A stretch of 64,000 nt of DNA. Origin: Scalesia atractyloides. Lineage: Eukaryota; Streptophyta; Magnoliopsida; Asterales; Asteraceae. Each line of letters opens with the position of its first letter. The first letter of the stretch is position 1. The notes below the pieces were generated by a model. It was given only the letters and a program-made list of their open reading frames with translations. It was not told the DNA's origin and did not search any database. Of this stretch, positions 10,102-21,977 are shown piece by piece. The stretch spans positions 91,634,240 to 91,698,239 of the forward strand of contig CAMTDV010000023.1 in assembly GCA_947069175.1 (NCBI GenBank). Direction: 5' to 3'. Position numbers and translations under genes: made by a program.

Positions 10102-11165
10102 TTAAGGATATTTGTGCATCTTCTGATCTTCCCGTTCCCGGGTGAATTTTGGTCCACGCTTTGAGTTCCAACGAACCTGAACAATGGGAATTTTACTGCG
10201 TTTGAGCGTTTTGACCTCCCGATCCATGATTTCAAGTGGTGCTTCAATGAACCGAAGTTGGTCATCAATCTTGAGTTCTTTGAATGGGACCACAAGTGTC
10301 TTATCGAATAGACATTTCTTCAGATTCGATATATGAAAGACATTGTGCACACCACTGAGTTCTTCAGGTAAATCTAGTCTGTAAGCCACTGTGTCAATTC
10401 TTTCTATGATCTCGAATGGTCCAACATAGCGTGGATTGAGCTTGACTCGTTTCCCAAAACGAACAACGCTCTTCCAAGGTGAGACTTCAACAAAACCCAA
10501 TCACCAACTCGGAATTCCAACGGTTTCCTACGCTTATCAGCGTAGCTTTTCTGGCAGTCACGAGCTGCCGCCATTCGGTTTCTACTCTGAACGATCTTCT
10601 CTGATGTTTCAAGCACGAGTTCAGGACCAGTGATTTGGCTGTCTCCAACTTCAACCCAACAAATAGGTGATCGGCATTTCCGTCCGTATAATGCTTCGAA
10701 CGGTGCGGCATGTATGCTCGAGTGATAACTATTGTTGTAGAAGAATTCCACCAGGGGTAGGTGTCTTTCCCAACCTTTACCGAAATCGATAACACACACT
10801 CGCAGCATGTCCTCAAGTGTCTGGATTGTGCGTTCGGTCTGACCATCGATTTGTGGTTGATATGTCGTGCTCATGTCTAATCGCGAGCCGAATGATTTAT
10901 GCATGGACTGCCATAGGTAGGATGCGAAACGAGGGTCACGATCAGAGATGATAGAGGTGGGCACGCCGTGCCGCGAGACTACTTCCTTCAAGTATAGTCT
11001 GGCAAGCGTGTCATATTTGTCGGTTTCTTTGATCGCGAAGAAGTGGGCAGATTTAGTTAGACGGTCCACGATCACCCAGATGGTGTCGTTTCCGCTTTGA
11101 GTTCTCGGTAGCCCGGTGACAAAATCCATGAAAATTTGCTCCCATTTCCATGTTGGTATTTAAAG
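10102..11165 (-). pseudogene. Minus-strand Ty3 integrase and C-terminal module
   Basis: Frames 11129-10404 and 10500-10102 together encode the integrase core: MDFVTGLPR, IISDRDPRF, then YQPQIDGQTERT with the catalytic Glu. The chromovirus tail follows (FHISNLKKC, SKIPIVQVRW). A one-base loss near 10485 shifts the frame, and a TAA at the end replaces Gln. The N-terminal zinc finger and everything upstream are missing; the copy is cut at about 11165. It is clearly diverged from copies 1 and 2. Confidence 0.85.
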
Positions 11166-11443
11166 AAGGAATCATTAACAAAATGCATTGGCAAGAGAAG
11201 TTTGTCGCGGGAGACAAATTGGTAAATGGGGCATCTTAACGATGAAACTATTGTACATTATATACAAACTCTATATTTATATACAACTCTATATTTTGAG
11301 AAAACATATATTTTGATACAAACTCTATATTTATAACAACGTTAATGCTTCAAGATATAATAATATGATTTTATATTTTATTAACCTTCTTAAAACAAGT
11401 TTAGGTGGATATGCATTCACAAATGTTAGAAATTATTGTTTAA
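11166..11443. other. Anonymous AT-rich stretch
   Basis: I see no coding or repeat feature here beyond short ACTCTATATTT-type repeats around 11260-11330. Confidence 0.5.
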
Positions 11444-11478
11444 CTAGCAAAAAGAGCCGAGCGCGTTGCGACGCGGGC
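11444..11478 (-). mobile_element. Helitron-like 3' terminus
   Basis: On the minus strand a hairpin (CGCGT-CGCA-ACGCG, bases 11475-11462) is followed after a short spacer by CTAG at 11447-11444, then T. Hairpin plus CTRR plus a following T is the standard Helitron 3' end. I cannot place the matching 5' TC end, so the body length is unknown. Confidence 0.55.
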
Positions 11479-11715
11479 ACATCGCAAACATCGAATGAAT
11501 TAATCTAAATGTTATGTGATGCGTTAACCATATATAAGTTACTACCTAACTGTCATGAGGTTGGTTCATGACAATTGACTCAAGTGATGTGATTAATGAC
11601 AGCAGATATTTATTTTGTTTTTCGTTCGTAAAGAGACATATGTGGTGATAAGACGTCTTTTCATTCTATGTAAGAGATGGAGGGTTCAAATTTTGTAAGA
11701 CGTAAGTGTAACAGT

Positions 11716-12274
11716 TAGGGCTGCAAACGAACCAAATGTTCGGTGAACAAGTCGTGAACCGTTCGACGGGAAGTTCGTTTGTGTTCGTTCGTTTATTAAA
11801 AAAACTAACGCGAACAAGAAATTTCGTTCGTTTAGTTAAATGAACAAACATGAATAGAGGTCGTGTTCATTCATTTATGTTCGTGAACGTTCGATAACAT
11901 GTTCGTTTGTGTTTGATAGTTTATTAGTGTTTTTAGTTTTTATATTTATTTAAACACTTCAAAATTCCTACAAATTAAATATCTAATAAGTGTCTGTGTA
12001 TTATTTATCTGTTTATGAACGATTATTTGTGTTCGTTTGTTTCCATTTGTGTTCATGAATATTAGTTGTGCTCATTTGTGTTCAACGTTCGTTTTTGTTC
12101 GTTGCCTAAAATTAATAAACAAACACAAACGAACACGAACAAGTTCATTTCCTTAACAAACGAACACAAACATAAAATCTCATTCGATAAGTGTTCGTGA
12201 ACGGTTCGCAAACACATACATTCCTTAACAAACGAACACGAACAAACTTTTGTTCATGTTCGTTTGTAGCCCTA
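11716..12274. mobile_element. Inverted-repeat element with TAGGGCTGCAAACGAAC ends
   Basis: The left end TAGGGCTGCAAACGAAC matches the inverse of the right end GTTCGTTTGTAGCCCTA with one mismatch over 17 bases. The interior is full of GTTCGT / ACGAAC repeats in both orientations. Such ends are common in plant hAT-like MITEs. No clear target duplication is visible. Confidence 0.7.
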
Positions 12275-12583
12275 GAAATAGTATATAGAAGTATATTTAG
12301 TTTGACGTCAAAAAAAGATATCTCTCCCGTTACCCGTTAATGATCACATCATTGGGTCATTTAACTAGTAGATAAAGTAATTAAAGGTATAAAAAAGGTT
12401 AGTAATCTTTTGCAAACAACATATTACTATATTAGTATCATTTATTTTCCTTATAAATTAAAATATTGCTAATAATTTATTTCATCTAAAATATAATTCG
12501 ATATTATTTCATCAAAAATATAATTCGATATATTAACTTACACTCACCTAATCGAACTATCTTTTCCGGTTATCAAATTAACT

Positions 12584-12656
12584 TTTTTTGAAAAGTAAAC
12601 TTTATTAAATACGTCTCTGACCCAAACAGACAAAAGACCAACAATACAAACGCTGA
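12584..12656 (-). mobile_element. 5'-truncated LINE tail with 14 bp target duplication
   Basis: Flanked by perfect copies of TTATCAAATTAACT (12570-12583 and 12657-12670). The insert begins with a T run, which is a poly(A) tail on the minus strand, preceded on that strand by TTTAATAAAGTTTAC. A tail plus a 14 bp duplication is the signature of target-primed LINE insertion. Confidence 0.7.
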
Positions 12657-12670
12657 TTATCAAATTAACT

Positions 12671-13500
12671 AAAAAATTTATAAACCAAAACCAGTTTGTT
12701 ATAAATATCTTAAACGAAACCGTTGGTTATAGGTTTCGTTTTATCCTATGACTGAATCGAATAGACCTTGTTAAAACCTTTAAACAAAATTTATATTCAT
12801 TTTAAGACAATAGCTATCAGTTATTTGTCTCATGTAATTAATATCTTCTTTAATCATGGGACATGTAAGACGACAATTTAATTTAATTTTTAATAGTAAC
12901 CCTTTCTTAAACCAAATGTAACCCTTTTTTTACATCAAGTTGAGTCCTACTAACGGTCCTACTATTTATATCCAATTTTTATTTCTATTTGTATCAAGTG
13001 ATGTGATACTAATAAATTAAAGTTTGTGTTTTTTTATAACTTTCGGTATATAATGTTTTATAAAAACGAATATGGTTTTGCGATGTGCTTAATTTTATCT
13101 GTGTATTGATATAAATTTTATAAAAAACGGACTCGTATCAAATATAACGTTTTATAAGTTGTTATAAAATTTTATATTCCATTTTATATAAAATTTATAT
13201 CAAAACGTATAAAAAAATAAGAACATCACAAAACCGTATTTGTTTCTTAATAAAACAGTGTATATAAGAAGTTATAAAAGAAAAACATAATTTTTAATTT
13301 ATTAATGTCACCGACTTTTACATTTAAGATATACTAGTTTTTGACCCTCGGTGGCGTCGAAACTTAAATTAACTCGAATTTATACCGTCAAAGTATTTGA
13401 CTCGATTCGTTTCCCGAACAAAAGATTTTATGTGTTCAAAGTCTTATAATTGTTCGTCTATATACATATCTACTATTTGTGTCATCGTAACATGTTCATG
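12671..13500. other. AT-rich noncoding stretch with a Helitron-like end
   Basis: I see no gene. On the minus strand, ACCGAGGGTCAAAAA precedes CTAG (13337-13334) and T, which resembles a second Helitron 3' terminus, although the hairpin is weak. Confidence 0.4.
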
Positions 13501-13758
13501 TTAGAAATTGTTAGCCCTAACACAGCGTACATCACCACCATCGAGTATAATACCATGTACATCACCCCCATCAAGCACACCTTAACATCTCTCTTTATCT
13601 GCTTGAAAACGCACACAAAATCCACTTTATTAGAAATTGTTAGCCCTAACACAGCGTACATCACCTCCATCGAGTATAATACCATGTACATCACCCCCGT
13701 CGAGCACACCTTAACATCTCTCTTTATCTGCTCGAAAACGCACACGACAATCCACTTT
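13501..13758. repeat. Tandem duplication, 2 x 129 bp
   Basis: Unit 1 (13501-13629) and unit 2 (13630-13758) differ at only a handful of positions. Because 129 is a multiple of three, open frames run through both units on both strands (105 codons forward, 87 reverse). The translations resemble nothing I know. Confidence 0.9.
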
Positions 13759-14068
13759 ATAATTTGATGTTTGAGAGGATGTTGTCACAAAAACACAATT
13801 TTCTAACTTTTCTTGATTTACCAATGTAGTTGGCATATATTACTATATTACAACATGAAATGTGCAATCAATACATCCTACAAATGCAAATTCAAGAAGA
13901 TTTATTTTTAAATAAATAATATTACTTGACTCTAACTTTTATATTTGACACACTAAAAAATAACTTAATATCATTTTACAACATGAAAAAAAAAATGACG
14001 CACTCCTTCAAAACGCACAATACACCTAACCTCAACCAATATTAAAAAAACTTAGCTTTACAAACTTA

Positions 14069-14262
14069 CTTTATTTCGATTGTAAAACACAACGGATAAA
14101 CTAACTTTGTCCCAATTAAAGACAATATACTATAATGAAATCTCAGTCTCATGTACACATAAGTATATTTATTTGGATTGTAAAACGTATAAACTGATTT
14201 TGTCCCAATTAAAGATAATATATTGTAATGAAATCTCAGTCTGATCTACACATAAGTATGGT
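14069..14262. repeat. Tandem duplication, about 95-100 bp units
   Basis: Two diverged copies, each containing TTGTCCCAATTAAAGA and TGAAATCTCAGTCT and ending near ACACATAAGTAT. This pair is older than the one at 13.5 kb judging by its mismatches. Confidence 0.75.
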
Positions 14263-14523
14263 GAAATTACAATACATAAGATAAAGGATAAAAATGACAA
14301 TAACAAACAAAAAGATTTAACTTGTATTAATGTAAAATTTAAATAAGAGGGAGTACGTTCAGTAAAAAATAGGTACATATTTAGCAGCACCCTTTCAAGA
14401 CATCTTGTTGGTTTACTCTTGTTGGAGTGTTTGACCGAAACTTTGTAAAACCTATGCAAGCAAATAGAGAGATGATGATGATTTGTGGAGTTTGGTGCGC
14501 CTTAAATGGTACATCATTATTAT

Positions 14524-14688
14524 CGGGGGCGGACCTGTCTTAGAGGAAAGGGTAGCCTCCGTTGCACTTTACCGCTTCGGTGGTAGTGTAAATTTTGGAA
14601 AAATTTGACTTTTTTGACCTTTTTTCGATTTCGTTACCCGTTTTTTATAAAACGTTATCTTTTTGAAGATTTTCTAGATCCGCCACTG
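14524..14688 (+). mobile_element. hAT-type MITE, 165 bp
   Basis: Ends CGGGGGCGGA...TCCGCCACTG, flanked by perfect 8 bp duplications ATTATTAT (14516-14523 and 14689-14696). The interior segment GTAGTGTAAATTTT and AAAACGTTA mark the same family as the elements at 27267, 60840 and 63515. Confidence 0.85.
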
Positions 14689-14879
14689 ATTATTATAAAT
14701 GTCGCTTTTAAAACAAAAACAATGTACAACTTCTAGTGCATAAATCACACACTACTAAAGCACTATCATAGTATCATATGTGAATATGTGGAACATTTTT
14801 TGAAAATCAAGTTACCAAATTTTGTTGTTCATATTCATAAAAACAAATTCAGTACATTGTTAACTTAATCAGTTGTCTC

Positions 14880-15585
14880 CGAGACGTTCGGTTGAGAACT
14901 ATGTATATCGATCACTTTGTCGAATAACTTATGGTCCCCGGTGATGGGAGGACCAATAGAACGAATAGAACTTAATCGAATGATATTACGTGTAGGAACA
15001 ACCCAATGAGTTTGCTAAACGCGGTGCAGTTTTATAAAGTTCGTCATTTTGATTGTTATGAACGCTTGCTTGGATTCTTTTGGGAAGCATGTAGTCCATT
15101 GCAAAGAATTACCGAGTTTTAAATATCGACAATATTTAGTTCGAGATATGCTTCATGATGTCCTTAAGCGGGCAGGGATCTCGGCAAAAAAGGAAACTTC
15201 CAGTGAACTTCTTGACCGAATCTTTAGAAGGGAGATCGGGAAGGAGGAAACACGCGTGCATCGATTTGACAGGTGTGTCTCCCCTCGTTGGGCTAAGGGA
15301 TCACGGGTTTGTGGGGACCAGACGATAACCAAAGCGGAGGCGGGCAAAGTAGCTAAGCACGAAAAAGCTTGTATCGGGAATCAACATGTTCGCCCGTTCG
15401 CTTTTGATATCTTTGGCGCTCTCGCCCTTGACGCGATGCGTTTCTCAAACGGGTTCAGCAGGTGGTAAGTAGTAACACCGCGCATGTTAAGGGGCAGAAT
15501 TTTGTTTAGCAGAGTAGGGTTTGCTATTCAGAAGGGGTTAGCGGCGCAGCTTATTGCCTGTCTACCTGCTATTAGTCTGTAATTG
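14880..15585 (+). pseudogene. C-terminal relic of a non-LTR-type retroelement protein
   Basis: The longest open frame (15049-15468) has CLDSFGKHVVHC, a CX2C..HX4C-like zinc motif with its first Cys misplaced. LVRDMLHDVLKRAG, then KVAKHEKAC and an FAFDIFG segment follow. After 15468 another frame reads GFAIQKGLAAQL. This order is familiar from a widespread plant protein family linked to reverse transcriptase, with a zinc motif followed by a restriction-endonuclease-like domain. The middle part, including the expected PD..D segment, is missing or out of frame. The family assignment rests on memory of the motif order. Confidence 0.5.
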
Positions 15586-15944
15586 TCTTTTCCTTTTGAT
15601 TTTATATCTTTGGATTTCTTTTATAAAAACACGTAAAAGCTGTCTAATGTAAAAAAATAGTTGTTATAATGATTATGAGTGTTAAGTTGATGTTGATGTC
15701 ATTATATATGATTGATTAGTTATCGTGTTATATATATAACAATGTTTGTATGTAAATGAAACTAATACTTATGTTAACTAACTTTATAATATGTTTGTAA
15801 CTCGTAGTCATTATTCCCTTGTTTTCATAAAAGTTAACATTTTGCCATGCAACATATATATACACATTTATAATTAATAAGTACTTAAAATTAATTGAGC
15901 TACAATTTTTTTACACATTTATTTCATTTTTATCTTGCACTTAT

Positions 15945-16012
15945 AAAGATTTGAACCTATAATCTCTCATATGTAAGGAGAGACACCATACCACTAGACC
16001 AGTAGGTCATGA
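15945..16012 (-). other. tRNA-like (SINE head or tRNA pseudogene)
   Basis: The minus strand reads TGGTCTAGTGGTATGGTG, like a tRNA-Gly or tRNA-Glu D arm and A box. A short stem and AGGTTCAAATC, a B box with C-to-A/T drift, follow. No acceptor stem closes it, so it is not a working tRNA gene. A tRNA-derived SINE head is the likeliest reading. Confidence 0.45.
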
Positions 16013-16679
16013 TTTTAATATATACGTTGATCATATTCATATATATTATCATATTATTGTCATTGCACGTAGCAACTAACAAATTTACGAAATAAATCAC
16101 GCTACTTATATTTGATATTTTTAAAAATGTTATTAGTAAGTTATTTCGGGTTGATTACCGGCCGCTGCAATTTCATTTTCCTAGTAGAACTTCATGTTAA
16201 CCGACCATACAAGCTTGAACATCGATTGGTGTTGTCGGTGAGTTTACTAGCTAATAGACCGGGGATAAATGTATTGGTCGATTTAAAATGAAACAAAAGA
16301 AACTTGTGAAAGCTAGTATACCGAGATAAACTAGCTTAGTTTTCAAAACATTGTGTTAGTTAAATAGGATAACAACTAGCTTAGTTTTCAAAACATTACT
16401 AGACATAAAACTATAAAGTGAGAAAGGTGGATAAAGAATAGATATACATATGTTCTATAATTTGGTAATATTAATCCAAAGAAAAGTTAAAAGCTATAAT
16501 ATCAAATTTATGACTACTAATTAATACTCTTAAACTTGCTTTTGGTGTGGGATGAATAGAAGTGCCTTAAGGTTATTTCATATTTGGGATGATAATAATA
16601 TTTTAAACTAGTATATTTGAATATCCTTATAAAAGTAAGAATATTCTTATCGGTGAAACAGTAACTACAAACCGTATGG

Positions 16680-17365
16680 TTTAGGCTTAAGGATATGGTC
16701 TTGATAAAGTTGTTAATCTTTAATCTTTTGTCGTTCAGCGACCAAGCTTGTTATGAGAATGTATCTGTAAAACAAGATCACTCAAAAGCTCGTTACAAGG
16801 AGGAGAGATGGAGGGTTCTCCTTGTAACCAGCCTCCGGCGTGAGAATAAATATTCGTAAAAAGAGAGTAAATGTGTGTGTGTTAATTGTGAGACAGTAAG
16901 AGAGCTAATGCTTAAACCTTTGGAGGAGTCTGGTATTTATAGCCGGAGGAAAGAGGGAAGGATTGTGGGATGATGGGCCTTAGCACAGTTGTCGTTGTCG
17001 AAGAATATCCACCTGGTCCCCTCTAGCAAGACCGGTAGTGTCTGCTGAGGTGGCGGTGGCGGTGGCGGTGGCATGGCGCAACATGATTGGCTCCACGTCG
17101 TCGCTCAAGTGTACCTTTTGTTGGGCCTGTCACCATCCGTTAGTGGAGATTGTGTGACAACACCTAAAGATGACTGATTAGTGCCACGTATTCGTCCTTT
17201 CGTACTTGTTGTCCCTCACATGATTCCTACATCGTGGGAGGTGTAATTGCAGAATCTGCTGCAACCTGATTGGTTGCATGTTGCTTTTAACTGTACTGCC
17301 TATCGTTTATGTGAGCTCTCTTCCTGCACATGCGCATGTGTTCCTATTAAGTAAAAGCTCTAACA
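16680..17365 (-). repeat. Minus-strand LTR-like fragment (family also at 62.1 kb)
   Basis: Read on the minus strand it starts TGTTAGAGC (17365). It contains GGACCAGGTGGATATTCT, a TATA box GGCTATAAATACC near 16935 and TTCTCACGCCGGAGGCTGG, and ends near 16740. The same blocks occur in the same order on the plus strand at 62100-62690. A GGTGGC run (17052-17072) is a local triplet repeat. LTR identity is inferred from TATA position and the shared blocks; the partner LTR is not visible. Confidence 0.55.
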
Positions 17366-17513
17366 TCGGCTGAGTGTTAATTAATTGTGGGTATGGTCGT
17401 GTACGCCCCATATGAGACCATACGCTTCAGTTGTATTGTCGTTTTATCAAATTATCAATGCTTATAACAAAATCACTGTGTGAATAGTGGAGCAAAGAAA
17501 ACAACTATTATAA

Positions 17514-18751
17514 GGGTAAAGTACAATTTCAGTCCCTGAGGTTTAAAAACCCAATCGCAGATACAACACTCGTTTGAAAAAAGGGTCAATCAAGTCCCTG
17601 TGGTTGTCAATTGTAACCAGTCAAGTCCCTCACTCAAACGTTTGTTAGTTGAACGTTAACATTTTGGTTAAAAGACCAAAATGCCGTTTAGGGACTGAAA
17701 TTGCAATACGAAATACTCATCTCTCCTTTATATTCTCTACGACTCACAACCCACCATCACAATCTCAACCACCACGAGCCGTTGCCGCCTGTTCACCGCC
17801 GGGAACCACCCGTTCATCCGCCACATGGACCGGCTATTTGGGCATGCTTTGATCTCGATTCCGGGTCAATCCGGGTCAGGTAGTATCCGGGTTGCCTGCA
17901 TCAATTATCTTTATTAATTTTAACCTATGTCAATTTCGGATAAAATATTTAGAAAAATCATTTCTTGGTTTGTCATAATTGTAACTTTTGTATCTATTAA
18001 TATTTAGCAAAATCACTTGCTGGTTATTTCGATCCATAATTGTAACTACCATATGTATTAGTTTTTCTATAATATACATTATTTCCATAGTTCCATGAGA
18101 TTCATCATCTAAACAATGGAATGTGCTTATACTTGCAATAATATTGAAGATTATAATAACATTAACATTTAAAAATTGTTAGTAGCAGTCATACTCACAA
18201 ACAACCATTGCCTAGTTTCTGAAAAAAAAAAAAGAATCATAGAAAACTTATAGTTTAATGTGTTAACTGTTAATTCATTGTCATAATTTGTTGACTGTTC
18301 AAAGCTTTTTATTGTCATTTCTTAACTGTTAATTCAAGTTAAAGTATCTACACATTTGTAAATATCTATTTGTTATTTGTTCATACTTTAAAGTGTTGTG
18401 TAGGTGTAGTCTGATTGCCAAATGATTTACATCTTCCTCATTTAGGATACTTTTTGTATATGTTGGATTATAGGAGAAGTTGGAAGGAGTGAATGGTTCA
18501 ATTCGGGGTTTTGAGAGGGTTGAAATCTGCTATATTGGGTTATAGACGATGAAATGACGATATTGCCCTTTCATTTTTAAGTAAAAAGACAATCATACCC
18601 GGTCAACTAACAGTTGACTAACATAAATCGTAAGGAGAGACTTGATTAATTCCAATTGACAACCACATGGACTTAATTGACTGATTTTTTTCAAATGAGG
18701 GTTGTATGTGAGATTGGGTTTAAACCCAAATACAGAACTCGTATTTTACTC
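17514..18751. mobile_element. Mutator-like element, 1.24 kb, long TIRs
   Basis: Starts GGGTAAAGTACAATTT and ends ATTTTACTC; the inverted repeats extend over about 200 bp with mismatches. Flanks are CTATTATAA and CTATTTTAA, a 9 bp duplication with one mismatch. No transposase is visible. A GC-richer, Pro/His-coding patch at 17755-17835 may be a captured gene fragment, but I do not recognise it. It belongs to the same family as 29469-31581. Confidence 0.8.
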
Positions 18752-19962
18752 CTATTTTAATTTTATGTTTTCATATTTTAAAACATAAAAAATTGGGGCC
18801 TTTAGTGCATTTACGAATATTTTCCTTCAATTTGTTTATTTTTAACACAAATTTCACTAACTTACCACTAATTTTTAAGCTGCCAATAATATTATGCCAT
18901 GTCACTAATTTTTGCCTCTTATTTTTTTTGGCAGAGTTTAATCGATTCGCTTTTAACAAGCTCTCATATTTTCTTTTGTTCATTTTTATCCGATATGTTA
19001 TAGCAAAGTTGACCCAACATTTTTGGAAGTTCTAAGCAAACTCCATAGATGGAGCCCCTTTGAATTGGTATAAAAAAAACATCTGATCTACTTTCTTCCT
19101 TCCAAGTCTCAAATGCAAGCACAATATCGAAATTCAAAGTATTAATTAGTGATTTAGGGCAAACAATAATTGAGTGAATTAGAGTATATAGAGATTACTA
19201 TAAAAAAGCCGTTAACTAACCTGCATTTTTCTTGCGACACCACCAATTTCACCTCTAATTTCTCCCCAATTGGTGACGCCATTGAGCGGAATGAGCATGC
19301 GCGACGTTCCAGTTAGCAAGAATGACGATGTCAGCCTAGATTAAATACTTGCATATTGCTTGGAGTAAGAATTAGGCCACTTTTATTTTAAATCGGTGCT
19401 TCAGTTAGGCCTTAAAATAGATATAGTTTTTATTTTGCTTATTTGGGCATAATACAATAATACACATATACTATATAAAGATTTTTTTATTAAAAGTTGA
19501 GGTCTCAATTTTTGTAGACCCTTGGCCATTGCCTATATTTGAAAGCCTCTACGTCTAGCCTTGGTTATACGGCAATGTCGGATGAAAACAAAATGAATAA
19601 ATATGGCAGGATATCTAAACTAAATAATGACGCATTGCGTGCCAAAATTATGTCGGTGCCCATCATTTTATTAATACTTACGAACAAATTAGTTGTGACG
19701 GTTGATTAAAAGATTGACTATAAGAAGATGACATGTAAGATAATAAAATTAATCGGAGCGTGAATATAATAATAAAAAAATAGAATTAGTTACCTGTTTG
19801 TATATTTCATCTTATATAACGTCATGTTTAAATAATCTTTGAATTTTAAGTTTGTTAATGAGACACATATTAAATGCTTAACTGCTAACTAAACTCACTC
19901 TTCCAAAGTAAGAAAAGGAGATGAGAAAACCACACGCTTCACTTTGCTATTTTTTTTATATT
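18752..19962. other. Noncoding AT-rich stretch
   Basis: I see no supportable gene. Small open frames near 18793-19035 are hydrophobic, AT-driven and overlap on both strands. Confidence 0.5.
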
Positions 19963-20230
19963 ATTTTTTTTTTTTTAATTTACAACTAATAGACAAATTT
20001 TTTCGTCAAATACGGGACCAGCTAGACACTGGAAGTCCCAAAAAACTACAGTATCGACATTATAGTTTAAATCTTTAAGAATCCTCCTTAATTCCTTCAA
20101 CAATCTTCGGAAACGCCTCCCATTTATCTTCAAAAATCCTGTAAATCCATATCTTCCAAATTGTAGTAAACAAAATAGCTTCCAACATCCTCCTCCGGTC
20201 GCTATGGTTAAAATATTTATGGTTGATTCT
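19963..20230 (-). pseudogene. LINE (L1-type) 3'-end fragment
   Basis: A T run near 19963-19976 reads as a poly(A) tail on the minus strand. Upstream on that strand (20200-20090) the translation includes ILFTTIWKIWIYRIF, like the aromatic TIWxxWxxRN..IF segment near the C-terminus of plant L1 ORF2. Most of the element is missing. The match is weak and rests on one motif. Confidence 0.4.
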
Positions 20231-21056
20231 AAAAGTTCAAAAAACCTATTGTGACTTGTTCAATGAGCATCTGAATGATGTGTGTGGCTAAACCGAATCA
20301 CATAATTGGAGTTTATAGTTTGTGTTTAACTCACAAATATTTGTGTTATATTCCGATTCATGTATCTCATGTAATTTTTGAATGTGTATGTGTCAAGGTC
20401 GGGTTTATGTCAAATTTTTGGCCTTTCTCACGTAATTTTTGAATGTGTTTGTGTTTAACTCACCTATTTCAATGTAACCACCTAACTTATAACTTCTTTT
20501 AAAAAGAACAGGATTTTCCCACCGTATGTTGCGACGGAGGATCCGCATACGAACCAAACGTTAAAAGCAATATGAAACTATAAAAATATAAATGTGTAAG
20601 CAACTAAAAACGAAACAAAATGTAACAAATACAAGAAAAAAATGTGATATCATACCTATGATGTGGTGTTGCGACCCCACATACCGGAGATTACCAACTC
20701 GCAATAGCCACCACCGCTGCAACTCGCGATTATGGCTGACAGGGTTCGCTGAACAGGAAATTATGTTTTAACATTAACTATTATACCGGCAGGGCCGACT
20801 TGATTTTTAATAAATTTTAAATGTAAACATATTTGGTTTTTGTAAAAAAAAATAATAGTTTTTTATAGGTACCGGATCGTTGGTTTTCACACTAAATAAT
20901 ATCTTGTATTTAGTTTTCGTAAACAAGATAATGAAAAAATTATTATAGGAAAATAAAGCTTTTTGATTAAATGTGTATATTATTTATAGTGTAAGAAGTT
21001 AAAAAAATACAACAAAACGAAAAACCTACTTAAAGAAAAAAAATCAAACAAACAAA
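20231..21056. other. Noncoding stretch
   Basis: No gene seen. There is a short repeat of GTAATTTTTGAATGTGT around 20370 and 20430. A GC-richer patch at 20660-20770 has no frame I can support. Confidence 0.45.
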
Positions 21057-21381
21057 CCTATTCTAGCTAGTTCAGTAAAATTCATGATCTTATTCAATAT
21101 ATGCATAAAAATCGATATCGTTAAAAGTGAATTTGATAAAGCCTAGTAGTAAAAAAATAAATTGTGACTAAAAACAAAAATATAAAAAAATATACTTATA
21201 ATATTACGCGAATTAATCAACCCTACTCTAGCTAGTTCAGTAAAATTCATGAACTTATTCAATATATGCATAAAAATCGATATCGTTAAAAGTGAATTTG
21301 ATAAAGCTTAGTGATAAAAAAATAAATTGTGACTCAAAACAAAAATAAAAATATAATTATAATATTACGCGAATTAATCAA
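21057..21381. repeat. Tandem duplication, about 165 bp units
   Basis: CTAGCTAGTTCAGTAAAATT through TTACGCGAATTAATCAA occurs twice, at about 21057-21219 and 21223-21381, with few differences. This is a recent direct duplication in noncoding DNA. Confidence 0.9.
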
Positions 21382-21461
21382 CGTTTCTTTAGTTTATTTA
21401 TTCGTCCTTAAATCTCATAAAAGCTATGTTATTTAGTGAGAAGTTGGTTTACATAATAATA

Positions 21462-21977
21462 AGATTAATTTCATATATACTCTTATAAAATTAAAAAAAA
21501 ATTGATATATCCAACCATAATTAGAAATATCATATATACTCTTAAAAAGTAGTTAAAATATCAAATCTACTCAATTTATTAAAAAATCTAACAAATGATC
21601 ATTTTACCCTTATTTTTTAATTTCAAGTTTTCATATATACTCATATTTTACATTCATATTTTTATATGACACATTTTTTAGCTTAATTTTTTACCCCCTT
21701 TTTAACCAATAAACAATAGTATACTCCATGTATAACATTTAAGCTAAATAAATTATGCCACAAATAAGTAAATATAATCCTTGACATTAATGGTCATATA
21801 TAAGGTTTCAAAATTTAAAAAAATTAAGGAAAAATTGTCATTTAGTAAATTATTTTTAATGAATTTAATGTATATGATATTTCAACTACTTTGTACGGGT
21901 ATATATGATAGTTATAATTTTACATAAGTATATATAGTATTTTGCAAGTTTATAGAGGTATATATAAAATTAGCCCT
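21462..21977. mobile_element. AT-rich inverted-repeat element (MITE-like)
   Basis: The left part (TTAATTTCATATATACT..., then AAAGTAGTTAAAATATCA) is mirrored by the right part, inverse of TGATATTTCAACTACTTT ... TATATATAAAATTAGCCC, over more than 100 bp with mismatches. I see no clear target duplication and no coding region. Confidence 0.55.

Noticed and set aside
18771..19035. Overlapping hydrophobic open frames on both strands
   Set aside because: AT-rich composition alone explains them; no conserved motif.
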